This document shows, one piece after another, positions 18,603 through 27,153 of a stretch of DNA of 64,000 nt (position 1 is the first letter of the stretch; every line of letters begins with the position of its first letter). Source of the stretch: Gammaproteobacteria bacterium (GTDB lineage Bacteria; Pseudomonadota; Gammaproteobacteria; Steroidobacterales; Woeseiaceae); NCBI GenBank assembly GCA_024639825.1, contig JAHEGH010000003.1, positions 48,944 through 112,943 of the forward strand, given 5' to 3'. The position numbers and the translations under genes are program-made. The notes below the pieces were generated by a model, which did not search any database, was not told the origin of the DNA, and was given only the letters and a program-made list of their open reading frames with translations.

Positions 18603-18683
18603 TGTATTCGATCCGCCATTGTCGGAATTGGGGTCAATACTACTCAAACAGGGAAGATAATGACCAAAAAAGCCCGCGACCGG

Positions 18684-18712
18684 TTGGCGCGCGCAGGCAT
18701 CATCACTAGAAT
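18684..18712 (+). promoter_or_regulatory. Predicted sigma-70 promoter of the bat operon
   Basis: TTGGCG (18684-18689), 17-base spacer, TAGAAT (18707-18712). Transcription would start about 25 bases before the moxR ATG at 18743, leaving room for the GGAG ribosome site at 18733-18736. No other promoter-like sequence is seen in the 140-bp divergent gap. Confidence 0.5.
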
Positions 18713-18742
18713 GACACGCCGCTTTTATCTCTGGAGTAACCA

Positions 18743-19711
18743 ATGAGCGTCGCAGAACAGTTCCAAAAACTAGAGGCTCATGCGAGCGGGCTGATTATCG
18801 GCCAGGCACACCTGATCAACCGGATGTTGATTGCGCTGCTGTGCGACGGCCACCTGCTGGTTGAAGGTGCCCCCGGTCTCGCCAAGACGCGCGCGATCAA
18901 GGTGCTTGCCGAGAGTATCGAGGGTGACTTCCACCGCCTGCAGTTCACGCCCGATTTGCTGCCGGCCGACCTGACGGGTACAGATATCTACCGTCCGCAG
19001 GAAGGTACGTTCGAATTCCGCAAGGGTCCGCTGTTTCATAACCTGATTCTCGCCGATGAGATCAACCGAGCACCGGCCAAGGTGCAGTCGGCATTGCTTG
19101 AGGCCATGGAAGAGCGCCAGATCTCGGTGGGCGCCAACAGTTACCCGCTCGAAGACCTGTTCATGGTCATGGCGACGCAAAACCCGATTGAACAGGAGGG
19201 CACGTATCCGCTGCCCGAAGCCCAGCTCGATCGCTTCCTGCTGCACGTCCAGGTGGGTTACCCGTCGGTCGAAGACGAGCGCCGCATCCTGGTGTTGAAC
19301 CGCGACGAAGCCAAGAAGGGTGAACGCGATGCCTTCCAGCCTCCGGAGCTCCTGTCTCTTGAGTCGATCATGCAGGCACGCCAGGACATCCTGAACCTGC
19401 ACCTTGCGAAGGAACTCGAGGAATACATCGTCAACGTCGTTGTCGCTACCCGCAACCCGGGCGCTGTCGACAGCGCGCTTGAGGGACAGGTTCTTTACGG
19501 CGCCAGTCCGCGCGCGAGCATGGGCATCGACCGCGCTGCGCGTGCGCACGCCTGGCTTGCCGGACGGGACTTCGTCGGTCCCGAAGACATCCAGGCCGTT
19601 GCGCCGGACGTCCTCCGACATCGCCTGGTACTGAGTTTCGAGGCTGAGGCCGACGGCGTCGATGCTGAATCCGTCGTCAAGGGCATCCTCGACGGAGTCG
19701 GGGTCCCCTAG
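18743..19711 (+). CDS. MoxR family AAA+ ATPase
   Basis: A 322-residue AAA+ chaperone-like ATPase. Walker A EGAPGLAKTR, Walker B LILADEINRAP, sensor ATQNPIEQEGTYPLPEAQLDRF and the C-terminal lid ASPRASMG are all present. MoxR proteins work with the following DUF58 and VWA proteins to insert metals or mature complexes; Bat operons are linked to aerotolerance and stress. The final G of its TAG stop is also the first base of the long nested inverted repeat, so the repeat abuts the coding region exactly. Confidence 0.95.
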   Translation: MSVAEQFQKLEAHASGLIIGQAHLINRMLIALLCDGHLLVEGAPGLAKTRAIKVLAESIEGDFHRLQFTPDLLPADLTGTDIYRPQEGTFEFRKGPLFHNLILADEINRAPAKVQSALLEAMEERQISVGANSYPLEDLFMVMATQNPIEQEGTYPLPEAQLDRFLLHVQVGYPSVEDERRILVLNRDEAKKGERDAFQPPELLSLESIMQARQDILNLHLAKELEEYIVNVVVATRNPGAVDSALEGQVLYGASPRASMGIDRAARAHAWLAGRDFVGPEDIQAVAPDVLRHRLVLSFEAEADGVDAESVVKGILDGVGVP

Positions 19712-19971
19712 TGTCCTGTTTGCTTGGTTCGTTGGCTCTCAGCGCTTCCAGCAGCTTGTCCTGCGAGGCGCAGGAGTGCAGGATTAGCGGGCTACTTCAA
19801 GCAACTGCAACACGGCAGGACAAGCTGCTGGAAGCGCCCACAGGGAAAGCCTGCAAAGCACTACTGCGGCGTTGCAGCCCTTGGCAAGGGCCAGTCATTC
19901 CCGGCGGCCTGCGCCTTGCATTAGTGCTTTGCAGGCTTTCTGAAAGTCAACGAACCAAGCAAACAGGACAC
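19711..19971. repeat. 261-bp nested inverted-repeat element with three perfect stems
   Basis: The outer arms are a perfect 24-bp inverted repeat (19711-19734 with 19948-19971, starting GTGTCCTGTTTG). Enclosed are two further perfect hairpins side by side: 23-bp arms at 19742-19764 and 19815-19837, and 19-bp arms at 19845-19863 and 19922-19940; a small 6-bp stem (19877-19882 with 19886-19891) lies inside the last. Single-stranded DNA or RNA would fold as a cloverleaf. It fills the gap between moxR and the DUF58 gene in an operon where these genes usually touch. I read it as a non-autonomous mobile or BIME-like element. The 93-codon open frame across it is a by-product. Confidence 0.85.
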
Positions 19972-19997
19972 CAGGCATCGTGGTGCGTCTAGAACAC

Positions 19998-20921
19998 ATG
20001 GATGAAGGTGCGTCGCCGGTCAGCGTTAGCCAGGCCGGCCTGATCCGGCTTGCCGGACCCGCGCGTGCTATCGCTCTCAACGTCCTGCGCGTCAACTCGT
20101 TGCAGACAGGTGCTTACGTTTCGCGATTCCGCGGCCGCGGCATGGAGTTCGACGAATCGCGGCCATACCAGCCGGGTGACGATCCGCGCAGTATTGACTG
20201 GCGGGTTACTGCACGCAGCACGACAGCCTACACAAAGCTCTTTCGCGAAGAACGTGAGCGTCCCGTCCTGATTGCAGTCGACCTGCGTTCGAACATGCAC
20301 TTTGCAACCCGGGGTTGCTTCAAGTCCGTCAACGCGAGCCGCTCGGCGGCGCTGTTGTCGTGGGCGGCGCACCACCGTGGTGATCGGTTGGGCGGCCTGA
20401 TATTTGGTGACACGACACATCGCGAACTTAAACCGCGTCTTGGTCGACGCGCCGCACTGCGTTTTGTGCACGAACTTGTCGGGCATCCGGACTGGGTGCG
20501 GCGCGATTCGGACGTCAGGAATGACGACGCCCTGACCCAGGCGATGTCGGCGCTGCGGCGTGTGGCGCGGCCGGGCTCTCTGGTCGTTGTGATCAGTGAC
20601 TTTGCCGGTTTCTCGCGGGCCGCCCAGTCGTACCTCTCAAGCGTAGCGCGGCATAACGAAGTCCTGGCTGTGTTTTTGAGCGATCCGCTGGAGCGTGAGC
20701 TGCCGCCGCCGGGACGCTACCGTCTTGTGTCCCCAGACGACGAACTGGCTATCGATACCTATGCGGCGCCCGCACGGCGTGACTACGAACATGCGTACGA
20801 AGCGCGTTTGGAGGAACTTGAGAAGTTCTGCCAGCGCTACGGTGTGCACCTGATGCCAATGTCGACAGATGACGATCCGGTGAGCGCGTTGCAAACAGCA
20901 CTGGGGCGCAGGACTCATTAG
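19998..20921 (+). CDS. DUF58 domain protein of the Bat operon
   Basis: About 307 residues. The DUF58 signature (GMEFDESRPYQPGDDPRSID followed by WRVTAR) near residue 50 is intact, and the remainder adopts a degenerate von Willebrand A-like fold (VLIAVDLRSNM). These proteins act as partners of MoxR ATPases. ATG 19998 is chosen; GTG 19980 or 19983 would add six or five residues and lie just after the repeat element. No good ribosome site is seen for any of them, which may mean the insertion displaced the original leader. Confidence 0.88.
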   Translation: MDEGASPVSVSQAGLIRLAGPARAIALNVLRVNSLQTGAYVSRFRGRGMEFDESRPYQPGDDPRSIDWRVTARSTTAYTKLFREERERPVLIAVDLRSNMHFATRGCFKSVNASRSAALLSWAAHHRGDRLGGLIFGDTTHRELKPRLGRRAALRFVHELVGHPDWVRRDSDVRNDDALTQAMSALRRVARPGSLVVVISDFAGFSRAAQSYLSSVARHNEVLAVFLSDPLERELPPPGRYRLVSPDDELAIDTYAAPARRDYEHAYEARLEELEKFCQRYGVHLMPMSTDDDPVSALQTALGRRTH

Positions 20922-20923
20922 CT

Positions 20924-21415
20924 ATGGACGAGAACACACTGCCATTGCGCGACCTGCACCTGCCCGATGCGATCGGGTGGTGGCCGCTTGCGCCCGGCTG
21001 GTGGGGCGTCATCGCAGTCCTTGGTGTTGTTTTGGGCTACGTTCTCTGGCGAGCCTATCGACGTTGGCAATTCAACGGCCCGCGCCGTTACGCGATGCGC
21101 GAACTGGCGCGCTATGAATCTGAATACCTCGTCCACCGTGACCCGGTTACGCTCGGTAAGCAGCTTTCCGAATTGTTGCGCCGCGGCATGCTCGCCTATG
21201 CACCGCGCGAGGAAGTGGCGGGACTTACGGGCAGTGAGTGGCTGGCCTGGCTCGATCGTGGCATGCCGCTGCCGTACTTCCATACCGAAGGTGGCAAAAG
21301 CCTGATGGACCTGCCGTATCGCGACCCGGATGGCGATTTCTCCGACATTGATGTCACCGCGTTGGTCGCTGCAGTACGTATGCGCTTGAGCGTGCCGCTC
21401 GGAGGTAACGCCTGA
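20924..21415 (+). CDS. DUF4381 membrane protein of the Bat operon
   Basis: 163 residues with one strong transmembrane helix near residues 24-43 after a Trp/Pro-rich N-terminus (LHLPDAIGWWPLAPGWW), as in the DUF4381 family always found between DUF58 and BatA genes. The cytoplasmic part has LLRRGMLAYAPREEVAGLTG. Function is not established beyond membership of the Bat complex. It starts 2 bp after the DUF58 stop, and its TGA shares a base with the batA ATG. Confidence 0.85.
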   Translation: MDENTLPLRDLHLPDAIGWWPLAPGWWGVIAVLGVVLGYVLWRAYRRWQFNGPRRYAMRELARYESEYLVHRDPVTLGKQLSELLRRGMLAYAPREEVAGLTGSEWLAWLDRGMPLPYFHTEGGKSLMDLPYRDPDGDFSDIDVTALVAAVRMRLSVPLGGNA

Positions 21416-22449
21416 TGTGGTCGCTCGCCTGGCCCTGGGCCCTGATCGCGCTGCCGCTGCCGTTCCTCGTGCGCAAGCTGCTGCCCGAAGCCCGTGGCCT
21501 CTCGGAGGCGGGTTTGCGGGTGCCAAACCTGCGCGGCTTCGAAACGCTTAAGGATCGCTCGGATGCTGAACAGTTTTTGAACTGGCGCGTCCTGGTTGCT
21601 GTCATCGCATGGTGCCTGCTGGTGCTGGCTGCGGCGCGCCCGGAACGCATTGGTGATGAACTCGATGTGCCAGTCGCCGGTCGCAACCTGATGCTGGCTG
21701 TCGACCTGTCGGGCAGCATGGATCAGAAAGATTTTGAGCTTGCAGGACGCCGCGTTGATCGGCTGACGGCTACCAAGGCCGTAGCGAGCGATTTTATAAC
21801 GCGCCGTGAAGGCGATCGTATCGGCCTGATCCTGTTTGGTGAACGCGCCTATCTGCAGGTGCCGCTCACGCTTGATCGCGACACGGTGAAGATATTGTTG
21901 CTGGAAGCCGAGATCGGACTTGCCGGCGAGAAGACGGCCATCGGCGATGCCATTACGCTGGCCGTTCGTCGGGTGCATGAGCAGAAAGAAGATGCGGGCG
22001 AACAGGTGCTCGTGCTGCTGACTGACGGCGCGAACACGGCCGGTGAGGTGCAGCCCCTCAAGGCCGCCGAGCTGGCCCAGCAGGTTGGGTTGCGCGTCTA
22101 TACCATCGGCATCGGGGCCGAATCTCTGGATGTGTCATCGTTGATCGGCGGGCGCCGCAATATCAACCCGTCTGCCGACCTCGACGAGGAGACACTGACG
22201 CAGATCGCGCAGCTGACCGGCGGGCGCTATTTCCGGGCGACCGATACAGCGAGTCTGCAGGACATCTATTCGCTCGTTGACGAACTTGAGCCTGTCGAGG
22301 AGCCGGAGACGGGCTTTCGACCGGTGAAGTCGTATTACTACTGGCCGCTCGGCATGGCGTTCGGGCTGGTCGGTCTTCTGGGCCTTGCGGGCCTGATGCA
22401 ACCCGTCGTGCTGCGGCACAAGGCGGAGGTGCGGGCACATGCTGGCTGA
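21415..22449 (+). CDS. batA: BatA-like VWA domain membrane protein
   Basis: A 344-residue protein: N-terminal helices at ~3-20 and ~57-74, a von Willebrand factor A domain (~90-280), and a C-terminal helix (~306-328). The MIDAS metal site D97-L-S-G-S101 is intact, as is LLTDGANTAGE. In Bacteroides and Leptospira the Bat proteins promote tolerance to oxygen or oxidative stress; the mechanism is unresolved. It overlaps the next VWA gene by 11 bp. Confidence 0.9.
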   Translation: MWSLAWPWALIALPLPFLVRKLLPEARGLSEAGLRVPNLRGFETLKDRSDAEQFLNWRVLVAVIAWCLLVLAAARPERIGDELDVPVAGRNLMLAVDLSGSMDQKDFELAGRRVDRLTATKAVASDFITRREGDRIGLILFGERAYLQVPLTLDRDTVKILLLEAEIGLAGEKTAIGDAITLAVRRVHEQKEDAGEQVLVLLTDGANTAGEVQPLKAAELAQQVGLRVYTIGIGAESLDVSSLIGGRRNINPSADLDEETLTQIAQLTGGRYFRATDTASLQDIYSLVDELEPVEEPETGFRPVKSYYYWPLGMAFGLVGLLGLAGLMQPVVLRHKAEVRAHAG

Positions 22450-24250
22450 CTTCCACTGGTTGCGACCTGTCTGGCTGCTCACGATCCCGCTCGTCGTGGC
22501 GGTCGCCGTATTGCTGGCGAGGCGCCAGCTAGGCGCCGGCAACTGGCGCAATATCATCGACCCGGCACTTATGCCGCACGTGCTGTCACGAGCGCCGGGG
22601 CGTGGCACCGACTACCGTTGGTGGTTGCTCGGCCTTGGCGGCATCATCGCGTCGGCCGCGCTGGCTGGCCCGGCATGGGACCGTGTCGACCAGCCCGTCT
22701 TCCGCGCTGAGCAGGCGCTCGTGGTTGCGCTCGACCTGTCGCGTTCCATGGATGCCCAGGACATCGCGCCGAGCCGTCTGGAGCGCGCCAAGCTGAAAAT
22801 CTTCGGCTTGCTGGAACGACGGCAAAGTGGGCAGACAGCGTTGCTCGTGTACACGGCTAATGCGTTTACGGTGACGCCGCTGACTGACGACACGGACACG
22901 GTCGCGGCACTCGTCAACAGTCTCAGCACCGACATCATGCCTAGCCGTGGCAGCTATCCCGAAGTTGGCATTCGCAAGGGACAGTCCCTGCTTGAGCAGG
23001 CCGGCGTCGGCATCGGTGAGGTGCTGCTGGTAACGGACGGCGGATCGTCGCCTGCCGCTGAAAAGGCGGCGCGCGATCTCAGGGAAGCCGGGTTTGCCCT
23101 GTCGATCCTCGGCGTTGGAACGCGCGAGGGTGCGCCTATTCCACGCCTGGCCGGAGGTTTTATCACGGACAATCGCGGCAAGCTGGCCGTAGCGCGGCTC
23201 GAAGAACGCGGTTTGCGTGACCTCGCTGCTGCGGGTGGTGGGCAGTTCACCGTGCTGTCAGCCGACAACAGTGACCTCGATCTGCTGTTGTCAGGCGAAG
23301 TATCGTCCGCGGCTGCGGCGGCCGCTGATGAGAACTCGCTCTCAACCGACCAGTGGCGGGAAGAAGGGCCATGGCTGGTATTGCTGTTGCTGCCGCTCGC
23401 GGCTCTCGCATTCCGCAAGGGATGGGTTCTGGTGCTGGTGATCTTCATCGTCCCGCTGCCGCAACCGGCCGAGGCCTCGCTGTGGGACGACCTGTGGCTC
23501 AACGGCGACCAACAGGCACAGCGGGCGCTGCAGGAGGGGAGTGCCGCAGACGCGGCAGTCCTGTTCGAGGACACTGAATGGCGCGGCGTTGCGCGTTACC
23601 AGGCTGGCGACTATGCGGGCAGCGCTGCCGAATTCGCGGAAAGCGGTGATTCGCGCAACCTCTACAACCTGGGTAATGCGATGGCCCAGCAACGTGAGTT
23701 CGACGCAGCAATCGATGCTTACGAACAGGTGCTCGAAATGGACCCCGCAAACGAGGACGCGCAGTACAACCTGGACCTCGTCAAGAGCCTGAAGGAACAA
23801 CAGGAACAGGAACAACAAGCGCAGGGCGACGATCAGCAATCGACAGAGAACCCCGGTGGCGAAGGCGAGGAGTCTGACGGTGAGAGCGAACAGGATCAGC
23901 AAGGGCAGGAAGGATCGTCCCAGTCGGAGCAGCAATCTGAGGAAAGCGACTCATCGCAGCGCGGCGAAGAAGAAATGAGCGAGGAAGACCTGCAGGCGTT
24001 GCAGGAAGAATTGCAGCGCGCAGCCGAAGAGGCCGAGCAGGGTGAGCAGCCCCAGCAGCTGACGGAAGCCGAGCTCGCCGAACTCCGACAGCAACAGGAG
24101 CAGCAGCAGGCAATGGAGCAGTGGCTTCGCCGCATTCCTGACGACCCCGGCGGCTTGCTGCGGCGCAAATTCCGTTATCAGTACCAGCGATACGGAAAAG
24201 ATCAGGATGGAAGAGACGTGTGGCCCGACGACGAGGTACAACCGTGGTAA
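22439..24250 (+). CDS. batB: BatB-BatC fusion: VWA plus TPR protein
   Basis: A 603-residue protein. Helices at ~10-27 and ~61-77, a VWA domain (~92-290) with intact MIDAS D99-L-S-R-S103, a further hydrophobic segment (~312-345), then TPR-like repeats (NLYNLGNAMAQQREFDAAID, near 405-440). The last ~140 residues are highly charged and Gln/Glu/Ser-rich with a coiled-coil-like EEDLQALQEELQRAAEEAEQ before a basic end. In some bacteria BatB and the TPR protein BatC are separate; here they are one chain. Its 3' end overlaps the start of batD by 7 bp if batD starts at 24244. Confidence 0.9.
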   Translation: MLADFHWLRPVWLLTIPLVVAVAVLLARRQLGAGNWRNIIDPALMPHVLSRAPGRGTDYRWWLLGLGGIIASAALAGPAWDRVDQPVFRAEQALVVALDLSRSMDAQDIAPSRLERAKLKIFGLLERRQSGQTALLVYTANAFTVTPLTDDTDTVAALVNSLSTDIMPSRGSYPEVGIRKGQSLLEQAGVGIGEVLLVTDGGSSPAAEKAARDLREAGFALSILGVGTREGAPIPRLAGGFITDNRGKLAVARLEERGLRDLAAAGGGQFTVLSADNSDLDLLLSGEVSSAAAAAADENSLSTDQWREEGPWLVLLLLPLAALAFRKGWVLVLVIFIVPLPQPAEASLWDDLWLNGDQQAQRALQEGSAADAAVLFEDTEWRGVARYQAGDYAGSAAEFAESGDSRNLYNLGNAMAQQREFDAAIDAYEQVLEMDPANEDAQYNLDLVKSLKEQQEQEQQAQGDDQQSTENPGGEGEESDGESEQDQQGQEGSSQSEQQSEESDSSQRGEEEMSEEDLQALQEELQRAAEEAEQGEQPQQLTEAELAELRQQQEQQQAMEQWLRRIPDDPGGLLRRKFRYQYQRYGKDQDGRDVWPDDEVQPW

Positions 24251-25974
24251 GCAAACGCAGCGCATTCACAAATTGGGTACCGGACACCCTATTAATTAAT
24301 TTGGTGTCCGGTACCTTATTTATGCTCGTCTCGTCGGCGGCGCTTGCTGCCGTGACTGCGCGCGTCGATCGTCCGACCGTTGATGTCAACGAGTCGTTCA
24401 CGCTGGAGATCGTCGTCGACTCGAACACTGATCTCGAGCCCGACCTCACTGTGCTGGAAGAGAACTACTTCGTCGGCCAGGTTAGCAAGTTGAGCAATAC
24501 GTCGATAATCAATGGTGATATTCGTCGCAGTCTGACCTGGACGGTAATGTTGATGCCGAAGGTGACCGGCGAACAGCTCATTCCGGCGATCAAGCTTGGG
24601 AATGAGCAGAGCGAACCGGTACGCATTGTTGTCAACGAACAGACCAATGCGCCACCGGGCGAAGCCGACGTGTTTGTGACGAGTGAGGTCGATCTGGAGG
24701 AGACCTATGTGCAGTCGCAGATTCTCTATCGGATACGTATCTACCGCGCCGTGCCGACGCGCCAGCCAGCTCTGCGCAATCCGTCGATAACCGGTGTTGA
24801 AACACTGGCCGAGCTGGCCGGTGACGAGCGGCAGTACGAAGCCGTGCTCAATGGCCGGGCCTACAACGTGATCGAACATATGATCGCGTTGTACCCGCAG
24901 GAAAGCGGCGAGATTCAGATTTCACCCGCGCGCTTCGAAGCGCGCGTTCTGCGCGACGGACGCATCACGGGACGCAAGATTTTCGAATCGCAGAGCCATA
25001 CGATCAAGATTTTACCGATTCCGGCGCCGCCAGCCGATTTCCCCGATGCTGCCTGGTTGCCGGCGCGTGATGTGCAACTCAGCGAGGACTGGTCGCGCCC
25101 ACCCGAGGAGATGGAAGCGGGCGAGCCGGTCACGCGCCACGTGACCCTGAGTGCACTCGGGCAAATCGAGACACAATTGCCCGCGCTCGAGCCTCCCGAA
25201 GTTGACGGCCTTAATGTGTACGCGGACAAGCCTGAACTGACGCGCACGCAGGAAGCCGGAGGCCTGCGCGGCGTTCGCAAGGATCAGTACGCGATCATTG
25301 GGCTGACCGGCGGCGAGATAGCGCTGCCAGCGCTTGAGGTGCCCTGGTGGGATATCGAAGGGGCCGAATGGAAGGTGGCGCGCCTGCCTGCACGAACACT
25401 GATGATCAAGGGCGCGCCGGTCGCCCCGGTCGTCGAACCGGAGGTTGCTGTGGTACCCGCAGCAGTGGCGGCGGCGCAGACGCCTGTCCAGGATCCGGAG
25501 GAGGCGCTGGCCGTCATCGGCACCTGGCAACGGGCGACCGAAGTCCTGGCCATACTCTGGCTGCTGACACTGGCGGCGTGGTGGTGGTCGTCACGTTCAG
25601 TACCACCGAGAAGTCGTGAGAATCGCGAGCCCGAGCCGCCTCCCGCACACAAGCAGCAAGGCCAGTTGCTGAAGACTGCCCGCAAGGCGGCGGCTGCCGG
25701 TGACGGTGCCGCAGTGCGCAATGCAATTTTGGAGTGGGGGCGCCTGCAGTGGCCCACTGCGGCACCGCGCAGCCTCGGTGAGTTTGCCAATCGCGTGGAG
25801 CCACCGCTTAGCGATGAGCTGCGTCAATTGTCCGCGGCGAGTTACAGCAAGAACGGCGGCGCCTGGGACGGCGATGCGCTTGCCAGTGCACTACGCAACA
25901 TTACGACCGTTACGAGCAGGGACGCAGCAGCTGCGGACGAGCCGCTGCCACCGCTCATGCCCCCGGCTGCCTGA
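24244..25974 (+). CDS. batD: BatD-like protein with a palindrome-derived signal region
   Basis: About 576 residues. After the signal region come beta-sandwich repeats (VTARVDRPTVDVNESFTLEI and on), a helix at ~435-455 (LAILWLLTLAAWWWSS), and a cytoplasmic tail with APRSLGEFANRV, matching the oxygen-tolerance (BatD) family. The start is uncertain among GTG 24220, GTG 24244 and GTG 24304; 24244 overlaps the previous stop. Codons ~12-24 are encoded by the 13-bp-arm palindrome at 24276-24315, so part of the N-terminal export signal (NWVPDTLLINLVSGT) derives from a repeat element. The hydrophobic run LFMLVSSAALAA directly follows. Confidence 0.85.
   Translation: MVSKRSAFTNWVPDTLLINLVSGTLFMLVSSAALAAVTARVDRPTVDVNESFTLEIVVDSNTDLEPDLTVLEENYFVGQVSKLSNTSIINGDIRRSLTWTVMLMPKVTGEQLIPAIKLGNEQSEPVRIVVNEQTNAPPGEADVFVTSEVDLEETYVQSQILYRIRIYRAVPTRQPALRNPSITGVETLAELAGDERQYEAVLNGRAYNVIEHMIALYPQESGEIQISPARFEARVLRDGRITGRKIFESQSHTIKILPIPAPPADFPDAAWLPARDVQLSEDWSRPPEEMEAGEPVTRHVTLSALGQIETQLPALEPPEVDGLNVYADKPELTRTQEAGGLRGVRKDQYAIIGLTGGEIALPALEVPWWDIEGAEWKVARLPARTLMIKGAPVAPVVEPEVAVVPAAVAAAQTPVQDPEEALAVIGTWQRATEVLAILWLLTLAAWWWSSRSVPPRSRENREPEPPPAHKQQGQLLKTARKAAAAGDGAAVRNAILEWGRLQWPTAAPRSLGEFANRVEPPLSDELRQLSAASYSKNGGAWDGDALASALRNITTVTSRDAAAADEPLPPLMPPAA
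24276..24315. repeat. REP-like palindrome inside batD
   Basis: Perfect 13-bp arms GGTACCGGACACC (24276-24288) and GGTGTCCGGTACC (24303-24315) with an AT-rich 14-base loop. This is the form of REP-type sequences that are mobilised by REP-associated tyrosine transposases (RAYT) in gammaproteobacteria. It lies within coding sequence, in frame, near the 5' end of batD, and the arms share the GTGTCC core with the outer arms of the 19711 element. Confidence 0.8.
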
Positions 25975-26394
25975 CTACCAGTGACCGACGCTGGGCATCG
26001 ATGCCCAGGGTTCCTGCGCAGGCAGTGCATCACCTTTCTGCAGCAATTCGATCGAAATATTATCGGGTGAGCGCACGAACGCCATGCGGCCGTCGCGCGG
26101 CGGCCGGTTTATCGTTACGCCTGCATCCTTGAGTTTCTGGCACGAGGCATAGATATCGTCGACCTGGTAGGCGAGGTGGCCGAAGTTGCGGCCTTCGTCA
26201 TACTCCTCGGGATCCCAGTTGTGCGTCAATTCGACCTGCGCGTCCTCATCACCGGGCGCTGCCAGGAAGATTAGCGTGAAGCGACCTTGCTCGCTGTCAT
26301 GGCGCCGGAGCTCAACGAGACCGAGTTGATTGCAGTAGAAGTCGAGGGACGCGTCGACATCCGTGACCCGCACCATAGTGTGAAGATATTTCAT
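25975..26394 (-). CDS. gloA: Lactoylglutathione lyase (glyoxalase I)
   Basis: A 139-residue enzyme converting the methylglyoxal-glutathione hemithioacetal to S-lactoylglutathione. Metal ligands of the nickel/zinc site match E. coli GloA: His5 (KYLHTMVRV), Glu55 (VELTHNW), His73 (FGHLAYQVDD) and Glu116 (SIELLQ). The ATG at 26394 is preceded by GGGGAG at 26404-26409, so the longer open frame upstream is not used. Its stop codon directly adjoins that of batD, in convergent orientation with no spacer. Confidence 0.95.
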   Translation of the reverse strand: MKYLHTMVRVTDVDASLDFYCNQLGLVELRRHDSEQGRFTLIFLAAPGDEDAQVELTHNWDPEEYDEGRNFGHLAYQVDDIYASCQKLKDAGVTINRPPRDGRMAFVRSPDNISIELLQKGDALPAQEPWASMPSVGHW

Positions 26395-26463
26395 TACCTT
26401 GCTCCCCGTTGGGCTTGACCTCACAATGTTCGTTCATTGCAACCTGACAGGCAACCGGAACCC

Positions 26464-27153
26464 GTGAACGGCATTCGCACCATAACGCTCGACCTGGATG
26501 ACACACTCTGGGCAATTCACCCCGTCATCCGGCGTGCCGAGACGCGTCTTTACGAATGGCTTGGGGAACACTATCCGCGCATAACGGAGATGTTTGAGCC
26601 CGCAGCTATCTGGGAGGTTCGCAAGCGCGTGGTGGAAACGCACGCGCATATGTCTCACGACCTGACGTTCCTGCGCCATACCGTGCTAATCGAGATCGCT
26701 ACTGCAGCCGGCTACACGGACTTCCTGGTCGATGAGGCTTTCGCCGTTTTCGACGAAGTACGCAACGATGTCGAGATGTTTCCTGAAGCACGGCCGGCGC
26801 TGGAGGCTCTTGCAAAACGATACGTCCTGGTGGCCGTGACGAACGGAAATGCAGACCTTGCGAGAATTGGCATAGACGACCTGTTCGATGGTCACGTCAA
26901 TGCGGCGATGGCGGGTGCCGCAAAACCGGATCGACCGATCTTTGATGTGGCGGTAGCCGTGGGCGGGGCAAGCGCGGCTGAAACGCTGCATGTGGGTGAC
27001 CATCCGTTGTATGACGTGCATGGAGCTCGCGAGGCGGGTCTTCGGACAGTCTGGGTGAATCGCGATGGCAACGAGTGGCCGGATGATTACGCGACACCCG
27101 ACGCCGAAGTCGTGCACGTTGGCGAGTTGGAGGCGCTGCTGGGTCATGACTGA
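26464..27153 (+). CDS. HAD-family phosphatase, YigB-like
   Basis: About 229 residues of haloacid-dehalogenase fold. Motif I is DLDDTL (Asp10 and Asp12), motif II VAVTNGNA, motif III lysine in AAKPDRP, motif IV LHVGDHPLYDV. The whole pattern resembles E. coli YigB, which dephosphorylates 5-amino-6-(phosphoribitylamino)uracil in riboflavin synthesis. That substrate is an inference from resemblance. GTG 26464 is used; TTG 26437 would add nine residues. It overlaps the following hydrolase gene by 8 bp. Confidence 0.82.
   Translation: MNGIRTITLDLDDTLWAIHPVIRRAETRLYEWLGEHYPRITEMFEPAAIWEVRKRVVETHAHMSHDLTFLRHTVLIEIATAAGYTDFLVDEAFAVFDEVRNDVEMFPEARPALEALAKRYVLVAVTNGNADLARIGIDDLFDGHVNAAMAGAAKPDRPIFDVAVAVGGASAAETLHVGDHPLYDVHGAREAGLRTVWVNRDGNEWPDDYATPDAEVVHVGELEALLGHD

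Noticed and set aside
19711..19992. 93-codon open frame between moxR and the DUF58 gene
   Set aside because: It is simply the reading of the nested inverted repeat; no ribosome site and no protein-like composition.
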